NCBI GenBank assembly: GCA_021234155.1
Contig: JAJEKV010000001.1
Coordinates: forward strand, 25,593,189 to 25,657,188
Direction: 5' to 3'
DNA from: Isoetes taiwanensis
Taxonomy: Eukaryota; Streptophyta; Lycopodiopsida; Isoetales; Isoetaceae
DNA length: 64,000 nucleotides
The notes beneath the pieces are model-generated. The model made no database searches. It saw only the letters and a program-made list of their open reading frames with translations, and had not been told where the DNA came from. The position numbers and the translations under genes were made by a program. The stretch's first letter is position 1. Each line of letters begins with the position of its first letter. This document shows positions 1 to 12,203 of the stretch, in pieces.

Positions 1-242
1 TTAAAACCTTAGGCGAACTCGTATTTCATATTTCAAAATCATAGGCGCATCCAATAAAAAATGATCATAAGCGAAATGAGAGGTGCCCAGAGGCCCCAAC
101 ATGCAGTCTGGGCCGTAGGATCGACGGATCCGACGATTGTTGTAGTCCAGGTGCACCTTTGTTTACCCAACATACAGTCTGGGCTGTAGGATCGACGGAT
201 CCGACGATTGTGGTAGTCCAGGGTGCACCTCGTTTAGAATAT
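1..242. repeat. Partial copy of the ~514-bp dispersed/tandem repeat
   Basis: This is the same sequence as parts of 2690-3380. It holds two ~72-bp subunits in tandem, each running from the 'cagtctgggc' motif to 'agtccaggtgcacct' or a near variant, with 'ggatccgacgattgt' between. The copy is cut by the window edge. No coding sense is seen. Confidence 0.8.
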
Positions 243-958
243 CTAGCATTATAACATGGGTTTTTTTTTGTAATTGTATACGTTTTTTTGCATGGTTTTC
301 ATATGATTTAGTGGCCGTATTTCATGATGTCTACTAAACCTTACTTCTAGAGTGCTCACCCTATTTTATTGATCAAAACTCCATGCCCCCAATGGTTTAT
401 CCCCCTTTGTTTTTATTTCCCTTACTTTTTGTGTGCATGTAAGCCTCAAGCCTTTTTTATTTTAGGGTTAATTGTTTTAGGTATTCTTTATAGTATCGAA
501 GGATGTAGCCGAGGCAGAAGGCGTTGAATAGAAGAGGTGTTGGGGATTCATCTTTGCTTGCTTCTTATTGCCTTGTCTTCACATCGAAACGACCAGCTCT
601 TTGGCGATGCTTCAGCCATTATCTCTACTTCTGCCATGCGTCAGCGAAACCAGCGAATCCTAAGGGAAAGAAAAAAACACTTCCGTTGCTTTGCCTGTGG
701 GCCTCGCTCCTACCATATGCATCTCTGTTTCTGCCTTGCTTCAGCAAAATCGGCCTATCCTTCATGTTATCCAAACTCAAAAAAGCCCATCTTGTCTGAT
801 CTTCTGTTGTTCATTCATACCCATTAATGCTGGCTTCGATTTCAATATGCTGGAAGATCTCAAGAAGTCCCAACCGTGGAGTGCGGAGCCGTGGAGTTAT
901 GAGCCAACTGGTATTATTGCAACATGTATTTTATTCGATTGTCTGTGTACATGTCAGT
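243..958. other. AT-rich stretch, no gene recognised
   Basis: Short overlapping open frames near 524-984 show no recognisable domain, codon pattern or splice structure. I see no repeat beyond simple T-runs. Confidence 0.5.
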
Positions 959-1165
959 GCTCTGCAGTTTTGAATAAAGAATGAAGAACTCATGAAACAC
1001 ATACAGGTCCATTGCATATTATCTGAATTGCAGCATATGGTGATTGTTTTTTTCAAACACGTCAGTGTTCTGCAGTTTTGAATAAAGAATGAAGAACTCA
1101 TGAAACACATACAGGTCTATTGCATGTTATTTGAACGACAACATATGGTGATTGTCTTTTTTTTA
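959..1165. repeat. Tandem duplication, ~109-bp period
   Basis: The segment beginning 'ctgcagttttgaataaagaa' occurs at about 962 and again at about 1071. Both copies are followed by a diverged 'cacatacaggt...attgcat' stretch and a T-run. Copies agree well, so the duplication is a local and fairly recent event in non-coding DNA. Confidence 0.8.
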
Positions 1166-2074
1166 AAATATGATAGCTTGGCAAATAAGTCAGCAGCTAT
1201 TATTTATCTGATTGGCCTCCTATTATCTTGTCCATCATGTTCAATTCATTTGCAGCTTGCTTGCAGTGTATTCAACTCATACCATGATGCAGAATTGTGA
1301 AGCAAACGGTCACTATATAAATATGGCAGCGCACCAAAATGAAGGAAATTCTCATTGCTTTTGTGCACGTGTCATCGAATCTCCAAGTGAATTATAAAGA
1401 TGTAGAGTAACATAGAGTACAGGAAGGTTCCGTCCTCCATTTTGGTGTAGATGTCCTTTAAAAGTTGATGTATCCATATTTCGCAGAATGTTACATGATT
1501 TGGAATTATGAGGGCATTGTATTATGAAGACATCCTAAATGCAGCAATGAACCTTTAAGCACTCTATTTTGCTTCAATCGACCAGCCTATTATCTTATAC
1601 AGCATATTCAACTGATTCCCAACTTGTTTGAGTTCTTTGCAGCGTATTCAACTCGTATTTATGATGTGTAAACTCTTGGGCAGTCATAATATGTACTGCA
1701 GTTTGAAGTTCCTCATATGCTGATATACAAACTGCATGTTTGTCTATAAAACCTTTTTGAATGAGTCATTATGAGGTTTTCAATGCTAAAGCCTCATTTG
1801 AGGTGAATCTCTTACATGTTCTTTAGAATTAACGTGCGTTCTAGATTCTATACTTCTTGTCGCTTGAAGATTATATGTTCAAACTACAACATGATGGTTC
1901 CAAATCTCAATTGTTGTTGCTTCACGTATTAATTTATCTTTTTATGGTTATACTATGACATCGAGCTTCTAAACATGTCCAACATGTGCTTATACATGTT
2001 CATTGTAGGGTCACTAACACATGTGTGTAGCAGTCTATAAGTTGAAGATATCCTCGTTACATATTCCATATTGT
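1166..2074. other. Non-coding, nothing recognised
   Basis: AT-rich sequence with no open frame of note, no tRNA-like box and no repeat found elsewhere in the window. Confidence 0.5.
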
Positions 2075-2425
2075 GAGCCCTATTCGGTGTTTTTATTGTG
2101 AGCCCTATTAGGTGTTTTTATTGTCGAGGCCCCGAAGGGGCCAAAAAATTTTTTAGATTTAACACAAATCATTACATTTAACACTTTAAAATTAAATTCC
2201 CCCTTAAACCCCCTTTGGTTTGGGTGCATAATCACACGGGGGGTGACGTAGGGCAGCGAGAGCTGTTGGATAAGCATATATGCCCTTTATTCCTCGATCT
2301 AGACCGTACATAGAGATCCTCGTTTGTGGGGTATGCCTGTACAAAATTTGCTATACTGTATAACACAGTTTGCAAAATACTATAAGATTTGAGGCAATGT
2401 ACTATATGGTGTTGATTTTATACTA
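2075..2425. repeat. One-armed copy of the foldback family seen at 39.8-40.2 kb
   Basis: The stretch from about 2127 ('ggccccgaaggggcc' followed by A/T runs) through the 'cccccttaaaccccc' block and the block ending near 'gttgattttatac' is closely similar to 39810-40065, and in inverted sense to 40080-40215. Here only one arm is present. A second mirrored arm is not seen, so this is a partial or rearranged copy of a DNA element. Confidence 0.7.
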
Positions 2426-2426
2426 T

Positions 2427-3381
2427 AGCACAATAATAGGGAGTTCCAGGGATATTTGATATAAATGTAAATATAACAATTCCTGAAACCATAGACTATA
2501 TATCCCTAAAATAATTGAATGGGTTATTATAAAAAAAAATATATAGATTCAAGATAGAAAATAATCGCATTAGCTCACTGGATATATTGATTAAAGTAGT
2601 ATTATTAGGACATTGAGTTATTTTGGTAGAGATTCGAGCCCCCGTATTTCATATTTTTAAACCTTAGGCAAAGCCGTATAGAGGTTCGATATTCCCTCAA
2701 AACCTTAGGCAAACTCGTATTTCATATTTCAAAATCATAAGCGCCTCCAATCATAAATGACCATAAGTGAAATGAGAGGTGCCCAGAGGCCCCAACATAC
2801 AGTCTGGGCCATAGGATCGATGGATCCGACGATTGTAGTAGTCCAGGGTGCACCTCGTTTACCCAACATATAGTCCGTGCCATAGGATCGACGGATCCGA
2901 CGATTGTGGTAGTCCAGGGTGCATCTCGTTTAGAATATGTAGCACAATAACGGGGGGTTTTGGGGGGATTTGATATGGATGTAAAAATGACAATTCCTGA
3001 AACCATAAACTATATATCCCTAAAACAATTGGATGGGTTGTTATAAAAAAAAAACATAGATTCAAGATAGAAAATAAACGCATTAGTTCACTGGATATAT
3101 TGGTTAAAGTAGTATTATTAGGACAGTGAGTTATTTTGGTAGAGGTTTGAGCCCCCGTATTTCATATTCTAACACCTTAGGCAAAGCCATATAGAGGTTC
3201 AATATTCCCTCAAAACCTTAGGCGAACTCGTATTTCATATTTCAAAATCATAGGCGCCTCCAATCATAAATGATCAATAGCGAAATGAGAGATGCCTAGA
3301 GGCCCCAACATGCAGTCTGGACCGTAGGATCGACAGATCCGACGATTGTGGTAGTCCAGGGTGCACCTCGTTTAGAATATA
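2427..3381. repeat. Tandem repeat, ~514-bp unit, with tRNA-like promoter boxes
   Basis: Unit 1 starts at 2427 and unit 2 at 2941, both with 'agcacaataa'. Unit 2 is about 73 bp shorter because it has one rather than two copies of the ~72-bp 'cagtctgg' subunit. Each unit holds an RNA polymerase III A-box-like motif (2571-2581, 'tagctcactgg') and a B-box-like motif (2630-2640, 'agattcgagcc') about 50 bp apart. This suggests a tRNA-derived SINE was caught up in the amplified unit. Satellite status is inferred from the tandem arrangement and the extra copy at the window start. Confidence 0.75.
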
Positions 3382-4402
3382 TAGTTCTGCAAATATCTTT
3401 TTGGGAAAAGTGGGTGTTCATGAGAAGATTCTTTCACTAAAATACCCATTTTCTTTTGTGAAAATCAAGCGAAGATCCATGTCTCATTGAATGTTAATTG
3501 CAACAGCAGCATTTTTAGCTTCTACTAGGTGCTGCTAGCATGTCTGTATATCAGAAAAACATAGAACCCCAAGTTGCATAGATTTTGAAAGGTTTTCTTG
3601 GAGCTTCTCCAATTTGGTCCACCCACTTGTGTCAGGTGCCCGTACCTGTATTATCATTGTTTTAACAATGTGCTTGTGTTTGTGACCGATATACATATAC
3701 AATTCTGTACAAGGTAAAGAAATGAAATATTTCTGTAGGGATATTGATAGAGTTGATGCAGGAACGAAGAAAAGTGAGTACAAAGTATGTCATGGTTCTG
3801 CAAAAGTTTTGTACATATTCATCAACAGAACTTCTCACTGAACTGCCCATTTTTTTAGCATCTTTGTCTCACATAAGTATTATTATGCATAGCCAAAATT
3901 CAACATAAAAGCTTCTAAGTTCTTAATTTACGTGGCACTCTCTCTATTCTATTCTATTCTTACATGCTGTCACATGTATTTCAGTTGTAGCCATGGCAAC
4001 TCCAGCATATCCCCTCCAAAAATATCTCCATTCATGGAACTTGCCATGAAGTATTATGAATATCTCTTCTAAATACCTGAGCTTTCAAAGAGATCCAAGT
4101 TTATGCATTATCAATGCCCTCTATATATGTTAATGCTGATGGGTGATATCCTAGCTTGCGACTCAAGGATAGCAAGATCATGGAAGCATGCCAGCAAATC
4201 ATATATTAAAGAGGCCAGTTGCCATCAGGTTTATTGTTGTTTTATAGTTGTGCCCATCGCTGCTAAATTGATTTCTATAGATAAAAAAAATTGTTAGTTT
4301 ATTTGAATCTTCATTTAGTTGGATGTGCTTTCAATCAATTAGATCGTGTATGCAACCTCGCCTATATAACATGGCAAACAATTACATATACAAGAAATTT
4401 AT
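3382..4402. other. Non-coding, nothing recognised
   Basis: No supportable coding exon. A short (tctat)n-like run lies near 3944-3960. Confidence 0.45.
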
Positions 4403-4424
4403 CGCGGCGGCCAAGGCCGCCGCG
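4403..4424. repeat. Perfect GC-only palindrome (10-bp arms, 2-base loop)
   Basis: Arm 'cgcggcggcc', loop 'aa', then the exact complement. It stands alone in AT-rich DNA. It could fold into a strong hairpin. No CTRR end or A|T insertion site follows, so a Helitron terminus is not supported. Confidence 0.7.
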
Positions 4425-4804
4425 AACATTTCTCTTCCCCGGCTCCTCTCTATTTCATAAAGTGAGTGTTGTAAGCATTTCCTCCACGAGACTGACTAAA
4501 TGAAGTTTGATACAAATGCACATGAATCAAATGATAATTGTCATGACTGAGGGGTTAATGACCTCTATAAACTTAAAATCCTGAATCATGTTTTCTTATT
4601 GAAGCATGTTTTCTTATTGAAGCTGGACAGTGCGCATTGGGTTGTCATGCCCTTACAGATTTTGTATTTGTGTTGGGGTCAAATAATAGGGCAATAGTAG
4701 GCTGAAGCGTTATGTTAGCCAAAGGTAGCAACTCATCGATGGGATTCAATAATCTAGCATGTAGATGACCTAATCGCACCAACGTTGCCAATAGGCTCCC
4801 AAAG

Positions 4805-5300
4805 GGTTTTATATCCCTTATTAAAGACCAAGATGCCATGCTATGTATAGAGAAGGCCAAAATGACTAAGAGAGGTAACCAATCGGAGATCATTTTAGAC
4901 CCAATGGGTTTTTATATCCCTTATTAAAGACCAAGAATGCCATGCTATGTATAGAGAAGGCCAAAATGACTAAGAGGGGTAACCAATCAGAGATCATTTT
5001 TAGACCCACCATTGGTATGCAACATTGAGGTGCAGTCACTACAAAACCATAGTTTGCTTTTACTTGCTGGATTTGCCTAGCACTGTCAAAGATAAGAGGA
5101 TGTTCTTAAATGGCTGGATTTGCCTAGCACTGTCAAAGCTAAGAGGATGTTCTTAAATGATAAAGGGCTAATGTGTCCATTGGATCTCCTAGGATATGTC
5201 TCTAGTACATGTTAATTTACTCTTTGTTTCAAAACCGTAGTTTGATTTTACTTGCTAGGTTTTGCCTAGCTACATCCAAAGCTAAGAGGATGCTCTTAGG
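4805..5300. repeat. Two adjacent local tandem duplications
   Basis: A ~104-bp segment ('ttttatatcccttattaaag' onward) is repeated at 4809 and 4913. Just after it, a ~60-bp segment ('ctggatttgcctagcactgt') is repeated at about 5064 and 5111, with a diverged third copy near 5245. Both are non-coding. Confidence 0.8.
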
Positions 5301-8300
5301 AATTCACCTCTGAGAGCTTGGCAACGTGCTTTATTTCTCTATATCAACCATGTTTATCTAGGACCATCGTAAACATTGTGCATCTTGCTAAACTAGCAAC
5401 TAGAGCCTTGGCTTTCAAACATGGGTTGTCTCCAACCCGACATATTGAAATTTTCCATAGCATCTATAAAAGTTTTCAATAGCATTTATAAAAGTTGAGA
5501 TTTAGTAACATCTCTCATGTTTTAAACATCATGCATATTATGCAGTTTGATTCTAACGAGCAACACAACAAACTAATGCCCCCGGATATCCATACGTAAA
5601 AGCTTACTTAAGTGTTTTAAGTATAATTCAAATACCTTGTGTACATTCCAACCCCTTCTATTAGGCCATCTTGCAAGTGCATCCTCTCCACCATGGTATC
5701 TCCCCGGCAAAAAGATTATGATTTATTAGAAAACCAACTTGGGCAAAAACATTGAAGATAGAAAATACCAAATTCACCAAGGTGCTAGATGATTAGCGAT
5801 ATTTGCCGAAAAGTCGTGGTAAATGGAGAAAACCCCATAAAAATTCGGGGCACCGCACTCTATGTAGAGAGTATAGGGGAACATGTTCAATCTACACTCT
5901 ATTCCTTCAACAAAACGGGTTCTCCATATGAAGCAAGAACACATTTACTCAAGACATGGCCACCAAAAGGCGATGATACACCCCTTTCTGGCTCTCATTG
6001 TCCGCTAACGATCGGAAGGTGGAAATGGATACCTAATAAGAATTTTTTCAAATGACAACTTCCCGATACACAAAACTTGATAGAGAACTCCGGATCTAGA
6101 AGAAAGAAAAGGCGACATTGCTTGTCATTATTGAAAAAAGAATCTAAATAGTAGACCGCGACTTCAAACCGTGATAGAAAGACCGGAGGCAGAGAAATAT
6201 CTTGCTTTCCGATGAGCCGTGAAGGTACCTATTGAGTTCGATTGTCTATACAAAGTTGCTCTTGAGTTCATGTGCCGATAAACATTGAATCTACATGTCG
6301 GAAAAATGTTCTTTGCCATGTTCCATTAATCTAAATGCTTTGCAAAGAAAAGCAGAGGATTAGTCATGTGTTTCTTATAGATGGTCGATTCTTGATGAAA
6401 TCTAAATCTTGCATGCAAAATCAAAAGCTAAATTTTGTGTAATTGCTCGTTGGGTGCTAAATATCAATTCAACTCCAAACAAAATTCTCTAGCACAAAAA
6501 AATGGGATGTAATGCACTAGCCGGATCCCCATCCAACTTATAAATTATTCCAAATTAAGCCTGTTCTATAAGGAATGCTTCGCCAAAAAGATTTACGAGG
6601 ATCCCACTTGCATATAACCGATATCCACGTACTATATGTCTAGTTATCCCGTGATTTTTTTTTACAGTTGACTCTACCGAACCTCGCTTTGAAATCGAAG
6701 AACCCTCCCAAATATAGTCCCCAGTTCATATGCCTTCTTGAAAACCTTCCCAATCAGTAAAACCGAAAGTACGACCGGCCATAAAAATCCTCCTTTAATT
6801 GCATATGAAACAGATTGAATAAACACGCACAAAGCGGATACCTTTTGAGAAGGAAAAAATCGTCATTCACTTGAAAGGCGGAAATAAGATTCTTCCAATT
6901 TCTAGGGTTGTATAACACTATCGCCTTTAGTATCATCCTCGCTAAACCTCTCGCAACCAATGATTTTGGGCCATCTAAATCGCATCTAAACCTCTCGGTA
7001 TTTTAGAAGCATTGCCGCTAGAACCTCTTCATGATCCCGTAGTTCCCATCCGGGTTGAACATTAAAAAACGAAACCTTATCGTAAAGTCCGGCCTCGTAT
7101 TTCGTTGTTCTGTGGCTCGTGATACCGAAATACAAAAGAGAATCAAACGAGGGATTGAAACAAAAAACCGATGATGGGTTATATTCATAAGAGAATCAAA
7201 CGGAGTAGTTGAAGCTAGAGGTTAATTCGCCATAGCCAAGGCTCGAATTGGACTAATTGGAAGAAAGACAAAGAAGAGCGTGGAGAGAGTGTTCTTGCCA
7301 ACAGAATAAGTCCTAACAAATTGTCCCGAGGCGTAAAAGCAAGGAACGAAGAAAGGGCCTTTATGCATAGGCGGCCATTTCTCGAAGCCCTTTGAGAGCA
7401 GGATGCTCGCAAGGATACACACTGGTATTCAAGATATACTACAGAATCGAAAAGCCATAGCTGAGGCGAACTAAAGAAAATGCAAGAAACGGCAGATCTA
7501 GGGCAAACCCTGTAAAAATCGCCACTTTTGAGCAAGGTTTTGTGGCCGACCTGCTGGTGCTTCCGGGGAGAGGGAACATCTTGAGAAGCCGGAGCTGGAA
7601 GGGCGCCGTGGCTGCCCTGGCCGCCATAGCCACAAAAAAACTAGAAAAATGCAAAAATGTTCCCCGAAAAAAAAATTTGACATTTGGCACGCATGCAATG
7701 GAGCATCAAAGAATCTTGAAGAATAGAATCAAAGTGAATGCTTTATATATGTTTTGATATTTGCAGATTTGTTGATGATGGCAAATTAAATCTTGCTTTA
7801 TTTTATTTTGACAATATTATGTCTATACGTAAAGGTCAAAAGATATTTTAAGTAGAAAGCATCAACTATCGTTTGGATAATAAGATAAGATAAGATAATG
7901 TAATGTAAAATAGAACTATTTATTGAAATAAACGCCCAAGGATATGAAACAACACTATGTGGTCATTATTAATAAGGGGTATTAAACAAATGAACAACAC
8001 ATAAAGAAATGAACAACACATAAAGATGAAACATTCACCTATAGTCCAAGACTCTTCTTTATGCAACTATACTCTAGTGTATGCCTTCAAAAAGATAATT
8101 ATCAAACTTTCATGGCTATGTAATTCTCAGGTATAACATTCGTAGCTACATTTTTGTAGAAGCCTAAGAATGAAGAAGGTCTTCTTAAACTTTCACGAAT
8201 TCTTAGATCTAATGCCCATGAATAGTGGGTCGTCCTTTCCATCAGCTGATGCGGAGCTTTTCAAGAAAAGCAAACAACAATGCTTTTGCGCACACAAGTT

Positions 8301-9290
8301 TGTAGAGGTATAGTAAAACACCCAGCAAAGCAAAGTTTAGTAAAGTTCCAGCCATGCAGTTTCATCTACACTTGGTTGAATCACAATATGATTGTTTGCC
8401 ATTGTATTATTACTTCTTTATTGTTGATTCTTTATCATCATACTCTTTATAGGATCTCAATGAACATGAATCTAACAAAGGTTTACTGATGCAATACACA
8501 ATCGGTCTCATATAGTCCTTAAATAATAAGGGACTTGTATATGATATATATACAAGTTATTTAATACGAAGAGATGTCGGAGAGATTCACATGAGTGACA
8601 TCCCAAAGGGCACATATCAAATGCAAGTCATTAGTGCGTTTGATAGGTCACCTTGTTGATATACTTAAGATCATTGATTTGCACACATAGTTTTTCCAAG
8701 TTTTTGTTTACTTGCGATGGGTTGTGCTCATGAGATATTTTGATAAACGCAAAATGCAATCGAACATGTTAGTTGTACACTTGCCTATGCGCGCACAACA
8801 TCTTGTGGTTCTCTTGTAGTAATAACAAATAGATACGCCAATATTTGTACGTTTTGGCCTTTATTTTTCGTCAAGATTCCAGTGGTTCTTCAATTTTGCC
8901 AATTTCGAGGTGTGTCCCAAATCCACCTAAATGTGATTCTAATTTTACACCTAGTTTAGGGGTGTAAAAACAACAAAACAAAAATTTCCCTTGTAATTTC
9001 GGGCCTTAAAATAGGTCACGCAATTGTAATTTGAGGGCCATTTTTTAAGTTAATCCCTCAAAAGTGGTAAAATTTAAGGTTTTTTAAGGGAATCTTTGAA
9101 AGATTCCTTTTTGTAGTGCAAACATAGGTCATTAGTGCGTTTGCTAGGTCACCTTGTTCAAAATCTTTTGGCATCATGAAGGGACCTTTATATAAATCAT
9201 TTTCATGCTTGCCTAAGGTTCTTTGTTGAATTGGCAGAAGTGTAATGCAATCTGGGCATTGGATGGTGCAGTTCTGATTTGTTTGCTGCA
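5301..9290. other. 4-kb intergenic stretch, no supportable gene
   Basis: The longest uninterrupted frames (for example 5789-6055 plus, 88 codons; 7215-7535 minus, 106 codons) have no recognisable domain and no splice partners. A GC-richer island lies near 7540-7630. I could not assign any element to this stretch. Confidence 0.4.
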
Positions 9291-9299
9291 GTATCATTG

Positions 9300-9650
9300 G
9301 AATCTTTGTTCCTCCAGGCACTACTACCAAGTTGCTTAAGGTTCCTTCTAGAGTGGAGATTTCAACAGCGCAAACATGGGACCAGGTCATTCTCGACCTT
9401 CATAGGCATTTGCTATGGTGGAGAAGTGCTTCTTTATCCATGGCTGAAAGAGTGAAAGTAACTAAATCTGTCCTTAATAGATGTGGTTTCAACATTGCTA
9501 GCTTCTCCTCAAAAATTTAAAGAGATCATTGCACTAGTTCGAAACTTTATGTGGTGGCAATGAGACATGTGATATTATAAAGATTGCATGGAGCAAATGC
9601 ATCTGCCCCAAAAGGAATGGTGGCCTATGTTTGATCTTAGGTTCACGGTA
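9300..9650 (+). mobile_element. L1-type LINE scrap (post-RT region)
   Basis: The plus frame at 9332-9520 reads like the segment downstream of the reverse transcriptase in plant L1s: a Trp-rich 'LLWW' stretch, then 'SMAERVKVTKSVL'. It corresponds to the 'SVAGRVTVANAVL' part of the element at 20.4-20.9 kb and the 'NGRVILVNSVI' part at 58.6 kb. Similarity continues in another frame ('NFMWW'-like) to about 9570. It is a short decayed fragment with neither end visible. Confidence 0.5.
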
Positions 9651-9959
9651 AACTTCTCCTTTGGCATATTTTACTGGGCCATGTACAGTCATATGGAATG
9701 CGTCTGCTTGTTCAGTCATTGTAGCAATATATTGCTTTTGCAAGTTTCTATTTTAAGCAAAAATGGTATGGACAAATGCACAAGAAATGTCCCCCAACCC
9801 CTTCCCTCCCTCGACCCCCTCCCCCCCAAAAAATGATGTAAATTCTCGTGCTCCTACATGGCATCTTACATTGTTCAAGCTGATCAAGGCAATGTCCTGT
9901 AACACATTCCTTTGTTTCACATGTAATGTAAATACAGATTTCACTGTGATCAAATTTGG

Positions 9960-10290
9960 CATGCATGGTCTAGTGGTAACACAATTAGTCCTTGAACAAC
10001 TGTCTCGAATTTGAGATCACCTAGAGTCGCACTATGCATAATTCTGTCCCATAACCCTGTGAGGTCTTAGTGGACATTAAAATAATATAAGTTTATCTAC
10101 CTATATCTCTGTCGACATTAAAATAGATACGCATTATGCATTATGTAGTCTTCGTGGACATTAAAAAACTAGATAAGCACTATGTATAGTTTCGTCCTAT
10201 GGTCCTACGTAGTTTCCGTGGACATTAAAGTAACAGCTATCTATCTATCTATCTATGTCTTCGTGGACATCAAAATAATATCTATCTGTC
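9960..10290 (+). mobile_element. SINE-like unit with repeated LINE-like 3' tail
   Basis: An A-box-like 'tggtctagtgg' at 9966-9976 is followed about 35 bp later by a degenerate B box ('gtctcgaattt'). Downstream the phrase 'gtggacattaaa' is repeated three to four times at ~60-bp spacing, ending in (atct)n. This phrase resembles the 3' terminal 'gtggacaataaaa' of the LINE family at 15.8 kb. That fits a SINE sharing its tail with the LINE that mobilises it. Confidence 0.5.
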
Positions 10291-10299
10291 TATCTCATA

Positions 10300-10729
10300 G
10301 AGAGAAGATACAAGAAGGTCTTTTACTAACAGAATACGACAGGGTCTATTCATTCTTCTTCCTTCTCTATTCTCATGCAAGCATCACTATAAGCTAGAAG
10401 GCTCATGATGATATATTTGATTTGTTTAACAAACATGGTTTATACATTTGTGATGTGGACGAATTTCTTGTTGGTGGCCATGGACACCGACAAGCACTAA
10501 GGATAAAAGCATGTCCATTTTTTGACATGTATTTACAATAAAGATATGTGCATACAGATGTGAACAAACCATGTTGCAATATGCTAGTGAACAAACCATG
10601 TTGCCATATAAGTGATCATGATACTTGAGTAGAATTTGCAAGAACTTGGCTTTTGTAGGCATGTAAGAAAGGTAGGCCAACTTCATACTTGGTGTAGACA
10701 ATGGTATCTATCTAGACATACAACAGTGT
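10300..10729. other. 3' flank of the BAHD gene
   Basis: Non-coding. A short duplicated phrase ('gtgaacaaaccatgttgc') occurs near 10558 and 10588. No other feature is seen. Confidence 0.4.
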
Positions 10730-12203
10730 TCAATGGGTAGGTGACTCAAGTAGATAATCCGAAACGAGAGAGGAAAAGGATGCCAAGGCAGATGAAGGGA
10801 GGCCGAGGAGGAGATTGTGAAGTTGATCACCGTTTTCTTTGGAGCCAGTGGTGAGCAAGATACCACCCAATTCCCTAGTATTAGGAGGGGGTTTAAAAGG
10901 CCCAACGTAGAGGGGGGCACCCCAACCAAAGTCACCACCTTGAGTGAGGCCTAGCCAAGTCCATTGAGCAATACTAAATGTAAGGTGATCATGGGTGGGA
11001 GGAGACCTAGTAATCTCATAATGGTCTATGGCAGACTGCACATACTCTAAGGTCAATGTTTGCTTAGCATTTTGGATGCATCTCACTATGCTGGAAAGGG
11101 CCATGTTTACTACATCACCAGCTCTGCAGATTAGAGCTGGGTACAGAACTAAATTTCCCAAGTAATTGTTTGTATTTTCTTTAGGAAGCTGAGCCCTGGC
11201 ACTCATAGAGAAGACAAACTTGAGCATCTGGGCAGGCCTGATCCTCAGAGATGTTGTTCTTGCCTTCCAAACCAGTGCTGCTAGGGCTTCAAACCCTGTG
11301 CATTTGTGAAGCAGAGGCCCTGTTGCTTCAGCCTCTTTCATGATCATCCTTTGTAGCCTTTCCAGGCTTGCCACAGGAAATGAAAAGTTTTTGTACTCAA
11401 ATGTGCCCTTGTGTAGCAGATCATGTAGATTGGAGATGTCTTGCAGAGGAAAACACTCCAAATGCCCAAACTGCACCTGGGGGTTTGACCTTGGCCTCAA
11501 GAAGCTCCTGTCAAAATTTGGAGTTTTTGTTACTCCAACACCCCTGGCTATGCTTGACCAGCACTCATAAAACTGCCCTGCTGATATTCCATCTCCTATC
11601 ATGTGATTAAAAGCTATGCCCAGAGTTAATCCTCCACTCCTGAACTGTGTCACCTGTTTTATTTCATTATTTCTGTATCATATTTAAAGAAAAAGAAAAA
11701 AAGAAAACGAAAAAACAGAGCAAGAAATCTAAACTGCACCCAAGTACCTGAATGTGAAGAAGCGGACCTCCGACAATGCCTCCATATTTTGAGCCTGGAT
11801 ATGTACTGAAATCTGGGATCAATGGCCCCTGGCTGATTCCGTCATTAAGGAAAAAACTTCCCAGATCAGATAAGTCATTATCTGCATATGCTTCAACAAA
11901 TGGCACCCCTAAGCCGTGGTAGCAGATCTCCAATTTTCCCGTGTCTTTATTTTCCTTGATCCTCCCTGCTACTGGGTGGTACAGCGCCAAAGCTTTGGCA
12001 AGCGAATCTCTTAGAATTTGTGGCAGATCCCTGTTCGTTGCCCAGTTTGTAACCTCATACACGTACAGTGTGGTGACCATTATAGGGACGTAATGATCCA
12101 GATTTGATAGCGGAAGAACATTATACTGGTGGATCTCAGCAGGCAAAACAAGCGTCTCATTTGAAATGCTGATGCTGAGGAAGTGATCTTCGACAATACC
12201 CAT
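10730..12203 (-). CDS. BAHD-family acyl-CoA-dependent acyltransferase (hydroxycinnamoyltransferase-like)
   Basis: Two exons, 12203-11748 and 11653-10730, join at a phase-0 GT-AG intron of 94 bp to give 459 aa, the usual BAHD length. Seen directly: the catalytic HxxxD motif as HMIGD at about residues 169-173, immediately after the splice junction, and the structural DFGWG motif intact at about 393-397. The N-terminal 'LPLSNLDHYVP' stretch is typical of the family. BAHD enzymes are soluble cytosolic proteins that transfer an acyl group from acyl-CoA to an alcohol or amine. The opening resembles hydroxycinnamoyl- and omega-hydroxyacid feruloyl-type members, so a phenylpropanoid or cuticle/suberin role is possible, but the substrate cannot be read from sequence. 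The ATG at 12203 gives the expected family N-terminus. No damage is seen, so the gene looks functional. Confidence 0.93.

Noticed and set aside
524-984. Small overlapping plus-strand ORFs
   Set aside because: Three overlapping frames with no domain, no codon bias visible and no splice context.
4403-4424. Helitron 3' hairpin
   Set aside because: No CTRR terminus follows the hairpin and no Rep/helicase remnant is nearby.
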